From NCBI GenBank assembly GCA_030220185.1, contig JASPKZ010007549.1, positions 558,001 through 622,000 on the forward strand: 64,000 nucleotides of DNA, written 5' to 3'. Positions 10,141-21,573 of the stretch are shown here, in pieces. Positions within the stretch are counted from its first letter, which is position 1. Each line of letters begins with the position of its first letter. The notes under the pieces were generated by a model. It did not search any database and had not been told where the DNA came from. It was given only the letters and a program-made list of their open reading frames with translations. The translations under genes were made by a program, and so were the position numbers. The stretch is from Diploptera punctata. Lineage: Eukaryota > Arthropoda > Insecta > Blattodea > Blaberidae.

Positions 10141-10478
10141 ATTTTGGACTCTTACTACAGGTAAATTAAATAGGATAGTAGCTGCAGAAATGAAGTTATT
10201 AAGACCTTTAGCGGGTTATACGCTTTATGACCACATGCGTAATGAAGCTCTCAACACACCAGCAATAACTGAAACCATTCAAAAATATCAAAATAATTGG
10301 CATGAACACCTTCTTAGAATGCCAAACAATAGACTACCTCTGCAGCTATTGAACTACAGACCCACAGGGCGAAGACACTCAGGAAGACCTAAGAAGAGAT
10401 GGAGGGATCAATTTCTATCCTTAAGCGGAACAGGCCAATGGCCTAATCCATGCCTGATATTGTTGATGATGACAATGG
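10141..10478 (+). pseudogene. LINE-2 3' end
   Basis: The plus strand encodes LYDHMRNEALNTPAITETIQ, then NNWHEHLLRMPNNRLPLQLL and GRRHSGRPKKRWRDQF, followed by an ATG-rich tail (gttgatgatgac). A related minus-strand copy is at 15765-15950. 5'-truncated. Confidence 0.8.
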
Positions 10479-10775
10479 GAGGTTGGGAAGTGGTTTATAC
10501 AGAAGTGATTAGATTGTCAAATGATTAGATTCTGTAAAACACTTCACAAACGTGCGTTCTATCCTTATTTTTTGCATGTCGGTGTTTTCAAAATAATAAA
10601 TAATAGTAAAATAATAACATCTTTGTTGGAAATACTTGCGTTCATTATAAACAACTGACTAACATTAACAGTCTGGCCAATGTTTATACGGTAAATGCCA
10701 AAAATAATTTAGTTGAGACTACAACAGGCTGTGACAGCAATCTGGGATATAATGGCAGCAAGTACGGATTTATTG

Positions 10776-11245
10776 ATGTTCTTCTTCTTCCTCCTTTCAT
10801 GTGATATACCTAGTGGTCTGTTACGGTCTCAATCCAACGTTTGAAGGGTCTGCCCAAAGATCTCTTGCCTGGTGGCTGGTAATTTAAGATCTGACGTGGT
10901 ATTCTTGTTCTGCTCATTCTTCGTACGTGAGATTTCCAGTTGTTTCTGTATTTTTGTACATATTCCATGACTGATTCTGTGTGTAATTCTTTGAGAATCT
11001 CAGAATTCCTTTTATGGTCTGTTCTTGAGTAGCCCGCAGTACGTCTCATAAATTTCATTTCTGCCGCAGTTAGTCTTTGTTCATCTACACTGCGAATTGT
11101 CCAGGCCTCACTGCCGTAACATAATATGGGTCTGGCCAGTGTTTTATAAATTCTAGTTCGTGTGTGTTGCTGTACTGTGTTTGGCTTGAAAATATTATTT
11201 ATAATTCCTGTTACTCTGTTAAATTTTATAATTTTCTGACTAAAA
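10776..11245 (-). pseudogene. LINE-2 3' end
   Basis: The minus strand encodes KFMRRTAGYSRTDHKRNSEI, YRNNWKSHVRRMSRTRIPRQ and GKRSLGRPFKRW, then stop; upstream in the element is a decayed ARPILCYGSEAWTI-like stretch. The 3' tail lies at 10776. It shares its target duplication with the SINE tail at 11256-11297. Confidence 0.8.
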
Positions 11246-11249
11246 TGTT

Positions 11250-11297
11250 TTTATTAATAATTTAACACTTCTCACTGAAGGATAAATACAAATATGA
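11250..11297 (-). repeat. SINE-S tail fragment
   Basis: taataatttaacacttctca followed by ctgaaggataaat is the inverted 3' tail of SINE-S. It sits at the 5' end of the LINE, inside the same target-site duplication. Confidence 0.6.
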
Positions 11298-11576
11298 ATT
11301 TATTGTTTTATATTGTTTCAATTCATTTAAAATGCAGTGATTTGTTTCATAGAAAGTATATTAACATACTTTTGGATATATTTTTGTATATACATTGTAC
11401 ATACTATACATAAAGGGCAATGGTATTAGTTCCTGCACTAGGTAGGTAATTTGTAATATTACAGTATAGTTATTTATAGGTTGACAACCCCGAAATGTAG
11501 GAAATTGAACTTTAAATCATGGTCGCCATTACTGTAAGTACGACAGAACACACTATTGTGCAAAAAAAATATTCCA

Positions 11577-11830
11577 CAATACAGTGTTTCTCCTTCAACC
11601 CAAAGTGATTTGTCGCCAGAGGTTCCTGTCTAAAGCATCTTCTTCCCTCAAATTTCTTGCTTCCATAATTTTTCTCACTCCATCTATCCAATGTTCTCTA
11701 GGTCTGCCTCTTCTTTCATCAGCTTTCCAATCAAGGTTGGTATTTTATCTTCTTCCATTGTTATGAGTTATGAGGTCTGCATATCATTTTAAACGTTTTT
11801 ATTCTATTTTTTCTAAAAAATATGTTTTTT
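11577..11830 (-). pseudogene. LINE-4 3' end
   Basis: An inverted relative of 12820-13285. It starts with the terminal block tctccttcaacccaaag and reads back through WIDGVRKIMEARNLREED-like codons and a GRPREHW motif on minus. A 30-bp scrap of the same 3' end is at 21350-21380. Confidence 0.65.
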
Positions 11831-11926
11831 GTGTATTTTCTTTCTCGACAGGGGGGTGCAAGTGCATCCCATTGCACCCTCCTACCAGCGCCCATGGGGA
11901 AAAAATCAACATATATATTCCTCTCA

Positions 11927-12740
11927 GTCCACCGCTGTGGTCTCGAGGTAGCGTGCTGCCTTGTCTCGCAGTGGGCCCGGGTTCGATCCCCGATTGGGGC
12001 AGTTTTTCTGGGTGAGGTTTTTATCGGGGTTTTTCCTCACCTGTAAGACAAATGTCAGGAAAACTTTAAGGCACAAACGGTCCCCGAAATCATATGGCCA
12101 TCATCCTTATCATTATCATCACCATCATCCTTCACCGGTGTGGAAAGCAACGGGAAGCTACCACACCTACACAATTCCCTAGTAAAGCTGCAAGCATAGC
12201 ATGAAAATGCTATGATTGCAGTGAAGGACCTGCCTTCGGGCAGAATTACTTACTTACTCACTGGCACTATCGAACCCATAGGTTCATGGCTGCACAGACA
12301 TAAGCTCTCCATACATCCCTATCCTGAGCTAATGCTTTCCAATCATTCCCTGTATAATCTACTTCCCTCAAATCACAGTTAATGTTGTTCTCCCACCTCA
12401 TTCTTAGTCTACCAACTGGGCGTTTTCCTTCTGGCTTTCTTACAAGAAGCTTCCATGCACGTCTTTCATTCCTCATATGTGCCACATGTCCTGCCCATCG
12501 CAGTCTACGAGACTTAACTGTTCTTATTATATCTGGCTTCCTATAGAGACCATGTAGTTCATTTTTATGTAGTCTTCTCCATTCACCTGTCTGTTCATCT
12601 CTCTTTGGTCCAAAAATTTTCCTAAGAACTTTATTCTCAAAAACTCGTAATCTCCTTTCCTGCCTTAAAGTAAGAGTCCATGTTTCGCACCCATATAATA
12701 TAACTGGTAAAGTAATAGTGGGCAGAATTACTATGGATGG
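11927..12740 (+). mobile_element. SINE-1 with 12-bp TSD, split by an RTE insertion
   Basis: The SINE runs 11927-12248 and resumes at 12720-12740. Its target duplication atattcctctca is at 11915-11926 and 12741-12752. Parts are a tRNA-like head (ctgtggtctcgaggtagcgt ... gggttcgatcc), the block gtgaggtttttatcggggtt, an (ATC)n stretch and the tail ctgccttcgggcagaatta. Confidence 0.92.
12249..12719 (-). pseudogene. RTE-like LINE 3' end nested in SINE-1
   Basis: 5'-truncated insertion with an inverted (GTAA)n tail on the left. Its target duplication gggcagaatta (12238-12248, 12720-12730) comes from the SINE tail. Minus-strand peptides include GKRPVGRLRMRWENNIN and DYTGNDWKALAQDRDVWRAY. One frame (72 codons) ends with the family C-terminus. 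Confidence 0.93.
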
Positions 12741-12819
12741 ATATTCCTCTCAAGTAATTTTTCACATACTCCAACAATCAACACTTTTGTTGCTCAACGG
12801 AACATGTCATGAATCTTAT

Positions 12820-13285
12820 AAAAGTTGAATATACAGAATGAATAAAACTATATTTCAAGTTCTGTTACAAAGCATTTTATTATATGGGTCCGAAACCTGG
12901 ACAGTAAATAGACAACAAGCTGTTAGCAGTAGAAATGGATTTTTGGAGGCGATCGACAAGAATTTCAAGAAGGGATAAAGTCAGAAACACCACAATAAGG
13001 GAAATTATGCAAGTTGAAAAAAAAAACATATTAGGAAAAATATAAGAAAAACGTTTGAAACGGTATGGACACCTCATAAGAATGGAAGAAGAGAGAATAC
13101 CAAAGAAGATCCTTAATTGGAAAGCTAATGGAAGAAGTGGAAGAGGCAGGCCTGGAGAATGATGGATAGATGGAGTGAGAAGTATGGAAGCTAGAGATCT
13201 GAGGGAAGAAGAGACTCTAGAAAGGAACCTCTGGTGACAAATCACTTTGGGTTGAAGGAGAAACACCGTATTGTGGAATATTCCT
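12820..13285 (+). pseudogene. LINE-4 3' end
   Basis: Decayed C-terminus: an LYGSETWTVNRQQ-like start, a GHLIRMEEERIPKK-like middle, a WIDGVRSMEARDL-like end and the terminal block gggttgaaggagaaacac. At least two frameshifts. Confidence 0.65.
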
Positions 13286-13735
13286 AATAAAATGTGTGGA
13301 GTGTAGCATTATATGGTGCAGAGACTTGGACATCACGACGGAATGAGGAAAAGCGACTGGAAGCTTTTGAGATGTGGATATGGAGAAGAATGGAACGTAT
13401 AAAATGGACAGACAAAGTAAGAAATAAAGATGTGCTAGACAGTAAGTGAAAGAAGAACAATTCTGGAACTCATAAAGAAGAGGAAAAGAAATTGGTTTGG
13501 CCACTGGCTAAGAAGAAACTGCCTGCTGAAGGATGCTCTAGAAGGAATGGTCAACGGAAAGAAAGTTAGAGGCAGAAAAAAGACATCAGATGATAGACAA
13601 TATTAAAATAAATGGTTTTTATACAGATACAAAAAGGAAAGCGGAGTTAAGGAATGAGTGGAGAATGCTGAGTTTGCAGTAAAAGACCTGCTCTTGAGCA
13701 GAACACTATGAATGAATGAATTATTATTATTATTA
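13286..13735 (+). pseudogene. LINE-5 3' end with (ATT)n tail
   Basis: It encodes ALYGAETWTSRRNEEKRLEA, WIWRRMERIKWTDKV and IKKRKRNWFGHWLRRN, joined across frames, then the terminal block gagtttgcagtaaaagacct and (tta)n. A 47-bp scrap of the same end lies at 41536-41582. Confidence 0.75.
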
Positions 13736-13739
13736 TACT

Positions 13740-13940
13740 ATTGACATATTCTGCGCGACAACAAGGTAGCATTCATCATGCATGTTTCTTGAGCCACAAC
13801 AGGTGGCAGAAAGGAGTTTTCTTGCAAATTTATTAAATAGTCAATTTTATGGTAAGAAAGTAACTACATTTTTATCATCCGGCCATGACACGAGAATTGA
13901 ACGTTTGGGCAGGATAACGTCTGCCGGGTCCGCTAGTATT
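13740..13940 (+). repeat. Helitron-like 3' end piece
   Basis: It ends cgtctgccgggtccgctag followed by T, resembling the CTAG 3' termini (cgccgggtattagctag) at 33005-33050. Its 5' part (gacatattctgcgcgacaac) resembles 22870-22890. The helitron assignment rests only on the CTRR-type ends. Confidence 0.35.
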
Positions 13941-13959
13941 TTAATAATATTTTAAAATT

Positions 13960-14455
13960 GTAATAATTATATATAAAAATTCTGCCCACGTATGTTTGTG
14001 ACTTCTAAATCCCTCAACTGATCCTCATGAAAATTTGTACATGCATGTTTTCGAGTATGCCAAGTGTTTATGCTCAAAAACATTAGGTGTAGGAGTTCAC
14101 ACGAAACAAAAATTAAAAATGTTGCTCTAGCGGTCACAATTTTTGTTTCACAACAAATCTCATTATATAGTATTAGAATAAACCGAGGAAGGTATTATCA
14201 AAAAATCAGCTGAACCTGTCCATTATAAGCGGGGGTTTACCTGAAATCGCAAGAAACAAAAAAAAATACTCTAGCATACCGCCATATTTGTTTCTTCTTT
14301 GTGTATACACATTTTCAGTTACGGTGAGTATTTAGCTGCTATTATGCTCAAAAAGCCTTAGGTGTAGGAGTTAATCTGAAACAAAATTGTAAAATCATAT
14401 TTCAATTATTTAGGCATAAGAGCGCATGCCGGACATTAACTAGTAAGAGTATACA
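13960..14455 (+). repeat. Helitron-like non-autonomous element
   Basis: It begins atataaaaattctgcccac and ends gcatgccggacattaactag. It matches the inverted element at 33700-34300 over blocks such as gctctagcggtc and ttaggtgtaggagtt. No coding capacity. Confidence 0.45.
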
Positions 14456-14462
14456 TTTGTAT

Positions 14463-14515
14463 TATTTTATTATTCGCTGGTTGAGTGGAACAGAAGGCCT
14501 TAACTCTGCCAGCTA
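14463..14515 (-). repeat. RepD scrap
   Basis: Inverted match to the ggcagagttaaggccata ... cactcaaccagc block found at 30258-30330 and 57895-57985. Confidence 0.5.
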
Positions 14516-14629
14516 AATGAAAGCATCATCTTCATTAAATAAGCATTTATCAGAATCAGAAATGTAAAAAGAAAATAATAGCAGAGTAACTCAGTATTAT
14601 GGAGTAAAAACATAATTTACAGAACAAAG

Positions 14630-15040
14630 AAATGTATTTATAAGGACACTGTAGAGAGTATTATGTTACATGGATCAGGGACATGAACCAGCCGAGCTAA
14701 CAAGTTATTAGCAACAGAGATGAATTACTGGAGAAGATCATCATCCAGATTAGAAAAAAATAGAAATTTTGAAATAAGTAAAATTATGAAAGTTGAAAAA
14801 AATATGATACAGAAGATTTGAGGAAAGATAACTAAGATGGTACGGACATATCAAGAGGATGACATCTGATGGAATCCCTAAGAATATCTTGGAGATAAGA
14901 AAAGAAGACAAGGAGAACCTGAAGAAGGTTGGATGGATGGTGTAACCAAAGAGAAGATGGAAACAGCAGCAATTTGGACCCGGAACAGTCCAGTAAAAGG
15001 CCTAAACCGTGACGAAGAAGAAGGAAGAAGACAAAAATAT
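14630..15040 (+). pseudogene. LINE-2-type 3' end
   Basis: Decayed plus-strand C-terminus: GSGT-WTS, then RRFEERXLRWYGHIKRMTSD-like and GRQGEPEEGWMDG-like segments across frameshifts. The 3' block aaaaggcctaaaccgtgacg is shared, inverted, with 51205-51240. Confidence 0.6.
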
Positions 15041-15216
15041 AAAAAAATTTGTTGATCCAGTTGCTTGGTAACGGACCTTTATAGCACCTACGAGTGACAT
15101 TGATTTAGAGACGACGTGCAAGTTAAATAGTAGAGTGGTATATAATAAGGCATCTCGGTCCCCCAGCTTTATTCTTGTAACTTATTTTGTTTAAGAATAA
15201 AGCTGCATTAAGTCCA

Positions 15217-15630
15217 CTGATGCTGCGGTATATACAACAAAAGTGAACGGGTGTCACAGGTTGCCACCTGCTCATTGTTGCCGGTTTATATTATATACCA
15301 GTCAACTATCCTCTCTTGAGGTTCATCTTGATGCAGCTATCTGCTCAAGATTTAAGCGCGAAAAAAAAATGTATGTGTTAATTTATTTGCACTCAATTTT
15401 AGGCCACACGAAAAGCCAAATGATGCTGCGGTAGATACAACAAGAGTGAAAACGGATGTCACAGGTCGCCACCTGCTCATTGTTGCCGGTTTATATTATA
15501 TACCAGTCAACTGTCCTCTCTTGAGGTTCATCTTGATGCAGGTATCTGCTCAAGACTTAAGCACGAAAAAAATTATGTATTAATTTATTTACATTTAATT
15601 TTAGGCTACCTCAAAAATATCGTGTAACGG
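15217..15630. repeat. Two-copy tandem repeat, 205-bp period
   Basis: The blocks atgctgcggta, gtcacaggt, tattatataccagtcaact and gaggttcatcttgatgcag occur twice, 205 bp apart. An upstream aagaataaagctgcatt could be a polyadenylation signal of an LTR-like element, but no LTR pair was found. Confidence 0.7.
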
Positions 15631-15764
15631 GATTTCACAGATAATGTGCTGCCATCTAACGAAAATAACTTCGAAAAATATTTGGAAAATAATTATATTT
15701 TTTCCCCATTACTTATGAATGATATGCAGTGTTTTAAAAAGCGTTAGAAAACTTTCAAAATAAT

Positions 15765-15950
15765 AGTCATCATCAATTGCAGGCATTGATTAGGCCACTG
15801 GCCTATTCCGCTTCAGGATAGAAATTGATCCCTCCATCTTTTCTTAGGTCTTCCTGGGTCTCTTCGCCCTGTGGGTCTGTAGTTCAATAGCTGCAGAGGT
15901 AGTCTATTGTTTGGCATTCTAAGGAGGTGTTCATGGCAATTATTTTAAAA
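15765..15950 (-). pseudogene. LINE-2 3' end scrap
   Basis: Inverted match to 10290-10478 (aacagactacctctgcagct equivalent, GRRDPGRPKKRWRDQFLS on minus). Only the last 60 or so codons remain. Confidence 0.7.
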
Positions 15951-16092
15951 TAGTAAATAACCTAATGGGCTATGAAAGAACGAAATATAAAATAATAATA
16001 AAAAAAAATCACGAGAAGAGTATTTAAACCTTAATTCCAGGCCAAGGGCGACGACAGCATAACCCTTTAAGAAAAAAAAAATTGAAATATAG

Positions 16093-16165
16093 TTTAAATC
16101 GGGAATCGAACCCGGGACCTTACGAACCGTAGTCAGAAGTTCTAACCACAAGACTATCGAAGTAA
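16093..16165 (-). repeat. tRNA-Arg(ACG)-like sequence
   Basis: The minus strand reads tcttgtggttagaac, then ttctgactacggttcgtaag and gggttcgattcccg, closest to tRNA-Arg(ACG). The anticodon stem is mispaired and the acceptor stem imperfect, so a pseudogene or SINE head is more likely than a working tRNA. Confidence 0.55.
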
Positions 16166-16169
16166 CATA

Positions 16170-16859
16170 CATTTGTTTGCAATAATATTATATCTATGAG
16201 CAATAACGTTTTTATATCGGTTTGTATATTATATATTAATGATGTAAGGAAGTTTTGTAAAAATAATATTATGAAATATTTAAACTGCATTCAGGTTAAA
16301 ATTTGCTCACAACAAATATTATTTTGCGAATCTGTGCTCCATTTTAAAATATTTGTTATCGAGAATGAATGTAGTAAAATACTTTTTATAATGTTTTATT
16401 TTCCTAGCAGGTGCATTATTAATATTATTTATGTGTTGTGTACCCACTAAACAATCGTTGAAGTGTTATATTTTGCATCAGATGTAAGGAAACGTTCATC
16501 AATAAGAAGAGAAAATGGTGGAATCTATTATCAGCAGGCCGTTAGAGTCCGCCATGTTATTTTGTTATATAAACGTTTTACAAGGGGGAAGATACTTGAA
16601 ATGTAAAATCTCTCATACATTGCACAGCCAATGCTGTGTTAATTAGTAAGAATTTTCAATTGAGATGTGTGCATATCTTGTAAAAAATTAATATGTGGAT
16701 TATTACTAAGAGGATAAAAGTACTACCTCGTACCATAGTTCAAGAATCGACCAACAGATATCGTTGAACACTCATTTCTGCCGGAGTTTGGCCGGCTTTG
16801 TTATAATTTTTCGACAGTAGATGGCAGAAGAACTGCTAAGAGTAAACACAATAATTTCT
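16170..16859. other. No recognisable feature
   Basis: AT-rich sequence with short random open frames. I see no repeat shared with the rest of the window, apart from the satellite starting at about 16860. Confidence 0.4.
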
Positions 16860-18535
16860 GTTGGATTATTTTAATATATCGTAAATAGTTAGATAATTAT
16901 GTATTATTATTGTGTTTAAATGTCTTTATATTTATAGAAATGGTAAAAAAACTTCAAATTGATAACCTAGAATTTTCATATTAGAATATTTTAAATGAAG
17001 GTACCCACTATTGACATATCGTACAAATGTTTACACATGGTAGATAATACTTGTTTCGTCATTCTTGTCAACTTGATTTCATCATTCCTGTCAACTTGAT
17101 TTTATCGGACGCTTAATTTTTGAAGTGGATTTGGGGTACGCCTTAAATACATACATTTATTATTCTAAGTTTTACAACAACTGCTTATTTTAATATATCG
17201 TAAATAATAATTTATATATTACTGGCAAAACTCCTTCACAGTCCCAAAAACAGTCGCAAGGACCTTTCCAGCAGAAAGGCGTGTTTTGGCCTTAACTGGT
17301 CCAGCCGCACCTTGCTCTCGCCACTCCATGCTGGAACGTTTTGACTCTGGGGTGTCATTCTTGTTACCTGATTTCACCTAAGGTTTAATTTTTAAAGTAG
17401 ATTTTGGGTACCGTCCTTAAATCCATATTTTTTTACTATACTAAGGTTATCATCAACTGCTTGTTGGATTATTGTAATATATCGTAGTCAACTTGATTTC
17501 ATCATTCTTGTCAACTTGATTTCATCATTCTTGTCAACTTGATTTCATCGGACGCTTAATTTTTGAAGTGGATTTGGGGTACACGCCTTAAATACATACA
17601 TTTATTATTCTAAGTTTTACAACAACTGCTTATTTTAATATATCGTAAATAATAATTTATATATTACTGGCAAAACTCCTTCAGAGTCCCAAAAACAGTC
17701 GCAAGGACCTTTCCAGCAGAAAGGCGTGTTTTGGCCTTAACTGGTCCAGCCGCACCTTGCTCTCGCCACTCCATGCTGGAACGTTTTGACTCTGGGGTGT
17801 CATTCTTGTTACCTGATTTCACCTAAGGTTTAATTTTTAAAGTAGATTTTGGGTACCGTCCTTAAATCCATATTTTTTTACTATACTAAGGTTATCATCA
17901 ACTGCTTGTTGGATTATTGTAATATATCGTAAATATTAAATTATATATTATTATTGTGTTTAAATGTCTTTATATTTATAGAAATGGTAAAAAAACTTCA
18001 AATTGATAACCTAGAATTTTCATATTAGAATATTTTAAATGAAGGTACCCACTATTGACATATCGTTCAAATGTTTACACATGGTAGATAATACTCGTTT
18101 CGTCATTCTTGTCAACTTGATTTCATCGGACGCTTAATTTTTTAAGTGGATTTGGGGTACGCGCCTTAAATCCATACATTTACTATACTAAGTTTTCAAC
18201 AACTGCTTGTTGGATTATTTTAATATATCGTAAATAATTAATTATATATTATTATTGTGTTTAAATGTCTTTATATTTATAGAAATGGTAAACACTTCAA
18301 AAGTGATAACCTAGAAATTTCATATTAGAATATTTTTAACGAATGTACCAGCTATTGACATATCGTACACATTTTTAAACATGATGATACTCAATTCCGT
18401 CGGCACATTCTTGAAACGTGAATTCATCGCAGAATCCCTGTATTGCAGGTACCAATTTTTGAAGTGGATTTGGGCTGTCGTGCTTAAATCCATACATTTA
18501 TTATACTAAGTTTTGTGGTTAGTTTAATGTGTTTT
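16860..18535. repeat. Complex tandem repeat array
   Basis: Units built on aatatatcgtaaat, tgtttaaatgtctttatatt, cccactattgacatatcgta and cttgtcaacttgatttcatc. A 443-bp segment (from about 17060 and again from about 17503) is repeated almost unchanged, including ccatgctggaacgttttgac. Three units carry the aaatggtaaaaaaacttc block (about 16940, 17980, 18285). Confidence 0.85.
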
Positions 18536-18559
18536 GTAGTGATTTTCGTTATCAACGAG

Positions 18560-19500
18560 GCCTCGAACGGGGACCCTGAAACTCCGGACTCCTCAAAGAG
18601 TCAATGCTGTTTCATGGGTTCGTTCAATCATAGGAATGAACAATTACTTGTGGTTAGTTTCATTAGAAAACAACTTATTCAAAATCTTCACAAGGATCTT
18701 GGCTCACAGACTAGAGGAAGAACTCGCTGGATACATACCAGAATGCCAGTTCGGCTTTATGAGAGAAAGGAGCACTCAACATGCAATTAAGTGCCTCATG
18801 GATGAGATAGAAACAGCATTACGGAGACCAAAAGGCAAATTCCATGCAGTCTTCATAGACTACAAAAAGGCTTTCTACCTGATAGACCGATGCAAACTAA
18901 TCACCAAGCTCAAGCATATGATAGGGGAAACTCATCCGCTCAGTAACATAATAGAAAACATCCTGGCATACAACCTCGTCGAAATTGACGATGATCAAAT
19001 GCAATCCATCAGACCAATGGTGTCATACAAGGGGTTCCTATAAGCCAGTCCTTTTCAATGCAGTAACGTCCGATATCACCGACATACTGAAAAACCTGCA
19101 GGAAACGACATTGATCATGTACGCGGACGATATGGTCATAGGAAGTCCAAACAAAACAGAATTGCAGGCGGCACTACAGGAACTAGAACAATGGGTGGAC
19201 GAAAACAAACTCACCATCAACCCAGAAAAGACGTCCAACTAACATTTGGAAGCGGAGGAAGAGCCGCAGAAGAAGATATGCTAATGCTGAATGACGAACC
19301 ACTAAAGACAGCTAACAAATTCACATACCTAGGCATGACAACATTACGATCATTCAACCAACATATACAGCAGCAGCCACAAGAGCAATCTACAGCTCGA
19401 CTGTCACTACCCACGGCCATGACATACAACGATATCTCCAATCATAACATATGGCACAGACATTATATGGGAGAAACTGTCACTTAGCGATCTCGAAAGG
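18560..19500 (+). pseudogene. Non-LTR retrotransposon RT domain (LINE-6)
   Basis: It reads KIFTRILAHRLEEELAGYIP, ECQFGFMRERSTQHAIKCL and FHAVFIDYKKAFYLIDR (RT blocks with the first catalytic Asp). After a frameshift near 19040 it continues SPVLFNAVTSDI and LIMYADDMVIGSP (YADD box), then LTINPEKT and LKTANKFTYLGM. The ORF is broken at least twice. A jockey/CR1-like clade is possible but untested. It interrupts the satellite of 16860-18535. Confidence 0.85.
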
Positions 19501-19539
19501 ACAGAGAAGGTTACGGCACACATGATACTACACATTTCC

Positions 19540-19735
19540 ATTGTTTTATTCTTGATTCATCATTTCACCTCAGGTTCAATTTTTGAAGTGGATTTTAGGT
19601 TCAGTCCTTAAATCCATACATTTACTGTACTAAGTTTTTCAACAGCTGTTTTTTGATTGACTCTTGGCTGTCTTAGTCTGGCGTCATCCTACAGGTTAAT
19701 TTTTGAAGTGTATTTATACTTTACACCTAGTTAAT
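19540..19735. repeat. Satellite remnant
   Basis: It carries the aatttttgaagtggatttt and ccttaaatccatacattta blocks of the 16.9-18.5-kb array, continuing it past the RT fragment. Confidence 0.6.
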
Positions 19736-19737
19736 TT

Positions 19738-20045
19738 AGTTACCATGATTTACCTAAAGATGTCATGAATGGTATGCGGTCAACATACCAACCTAATGAG
19801 ACATCTAGTAGACCACTAACTGATTGCTAGGATGAAGGAGGTCAGTAAATTGCGCATAGAGGCCTCTTTATTCAGGCCTAATGTTCTTTTCGAGGCTGAA
19901 AAACGTCAGACTCGGGACCCATGGCTTAAGATCCCTCCCGGAGGTCTTGCGCCATGGATTTTCCATTCTAAAAAATCCATCGACCCCGGCCGGGATTGAA
20001 CCCGCGAGATCAGAGACAAGGAATATAATCATTTGTTCATCGCGG
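19738..20045 (-). repeat. SINE-C, inverted copy
   Basis: On minus it reads gccgcgatgaac ... gcgggttcaatcccgg, then gtcgatggattttttagaa and ctccgggagggatcttaagc. The same family as 20894-21290 (plus) and 51605-51775. Confidence 0.8.
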
Positions 20046-20047
20046 CC

Positions 20048-20212
20048 GACAATATGGAGAAACGGTAGAATGTAATTAGTGGCAGGAGAAAAACCTGCCA
20101 AGCTCCGTTTCGTCCGCCACGAAACCCACAAGCAGTGATCGAGACTCGATCTCGAGACCACAGCGCTGACAGGCGAGTGTTAAACTGCTTGCGCCACGGA
20201 GTCGCCAAAATT
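20048..20212 (-). repeat. tRNA-like SINE head joined upstream of SINE-C
   Basis: The minus strand reads gactccgtggcgcaagcagt, then gagatcgagtctcgatc, a polymerase-III-type head, followed by a 90-bp body. It abuts SINE-C in the same orientation. A composite or an adjacent insertion are both possible. Confidence 0.55.
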
Positions 20213-20824
20213 ATGAAATATTAATAAACATTCACATTAATATATTTTGTACTTAAAGTGGAATAAAGTATATTTTAATAACAACTCACGATTTGTGTCC
20301 AATTTGTTGAAATATTTGTTCCGAACTCTTTACTACAGCTACTTGATTAAAAACATGAAGATAGTTTCCATGGTTACCGCTGTATTATTATAGGTTAATG
20401 TGTTTATTGCAATGAGAATTACAATGCCACCGGGATATGTGATCACTTTTCTGGTTATGATTAGGTATAAATGTGAAGTTAGACTTATGACTATCTTTTG
20501 TTTTTGTTTCACACACAAACAGTTGAATAGTATAATGAAAAGTTAGACTTCTGTCTGTCTTTTGTTCTGGTTTCACACACAAACAGTTGAATAATATATA
20601 CTCTCTGCAATCTCATCTTTTATTACACAGCCCTAGTTATGATACACATATCTATGTTTACTTACAAGTGAGCCATTTTAATTCACCGTGTTGTATGGAA
20701 ACTGAAATAGCAACTTCAGATTCCGCGTTCTTTTACCGAATTCCGAAGGAATGTACCTATTGAGGTTGTTCTCATGAAAATATTTAAAAAGTATTTTTAC
20801 AGATCTTCACTAATCCTGTTTAGT
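20213..20824. repeat. AT-rich stretch with a two-copy 64-bp tandem repeat
   Basis: The block cacacacaaacagttgaata occurs at about 20510 and 20574, with flanking gttagactt. Nothing else recognisable is seen in this interval. Confidence 0.5.
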
Positions 20825-20835
20825 AGACACCTAAA

Positions 20836-20874
<39 letters not shown>

Positions 20875-20893
20875 TTTATTATTATTATTATTA

Positions 20894-21290
20894 TATCGGC
20901 CGCGGTGGACTAGTGGTTATGCTCCTTGCCTCTGGTCCCGAGGGTTGCGGGTTCAAACCCGGCCGGGGTCGATGGATTTTTTAGGACGGAAAAATCCAAG
21001 TAGCAAGTCCTCCGGGAGGGACTTTAAGCCGTGGGTCCCGAGTCTGAAGATTTTCAGGTTCGTAAAAAATCCTTAAGCCTGATGAAAAGGCCTCTAAGCA
21101 AAATTTACCGAATTTTCCCGTCCTAGTACTACCTTGGTTTCCTAGATGTCAGTATGAGGCGGAACGCTGACCACGTACCACTCCAAAATGACATCTATAC
21201 GAAAACAAGTGTAACTAAATTAGTATGGTTCAAATTCTTCCCTGTAGGGGGAGAACGCCTAAATCTCTGTAAAGGGAAAATATAGGTTTA
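20894..21290 (+). mobile_element. SINE-C full-length copy in an (ATT)n microsatellite
   Basis: Head ggccgcggtggactagtggt with B-box gcgggttcaaaccc, body with aagtcctccgggagggactt and ggcctctaagcaaaattta, and 3' end ctgtaaagggaaaatatagg. It is flanked on both sides by (ATT)n (20828-20893, 21299-21345), so it inserted into the microsatellite or seeded it. Confidence 0.85.
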
Positions 21291-21299
21291 CAAAAAAAA

Positions 21300-21345
<46 letters not shown>

Positions 21346-21349
21346 TCAA

Positions 21350-21573
21350 CAATACAGTGATTCTCCTTCAACCCAAAGTCAACCAACTATTGACATGTAC
21401 GAATTTCCACACATGATAATACATATCGTTTCTTGCCAGTTTCAGACTGGTATATCTTCCTATAGGTTAATTTTTTGGTGGATTTGAGGGCGGGTCCTTA
21501 AATACTTGGTTTTTCAACAGCTGCTTGTTGAATTATTTTAATATATCGTAAATATTCAGTTAATTATCTATTA
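21350..21573. repeat. LINE-4 3' scrap, then satellite unit
   Basis: 21350-21380 is the inverted LINE-4 terminus (ttctccttcaacccaaag). 21385-21573 is a diverged unit of the 16.9-18.5-kb repeat (aatatatcgtaaatattc). Confidence 0.6.

Larger units (their letters stand above)
10479..11600 (-). repeat. RepC copy, interrupted by a LINE
   Basis: 10479-10775 and 11298-11600 are an inverted match to 27560-28480, with shared blocks such as aaacacttcacaaacgtgcg and atggtcgccattactgtaag. The LINE and SINE-tail insertion 10776-11297 is flanked by atttattg at 10768-10775 and 11298-11305. Confidence 0.75.
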
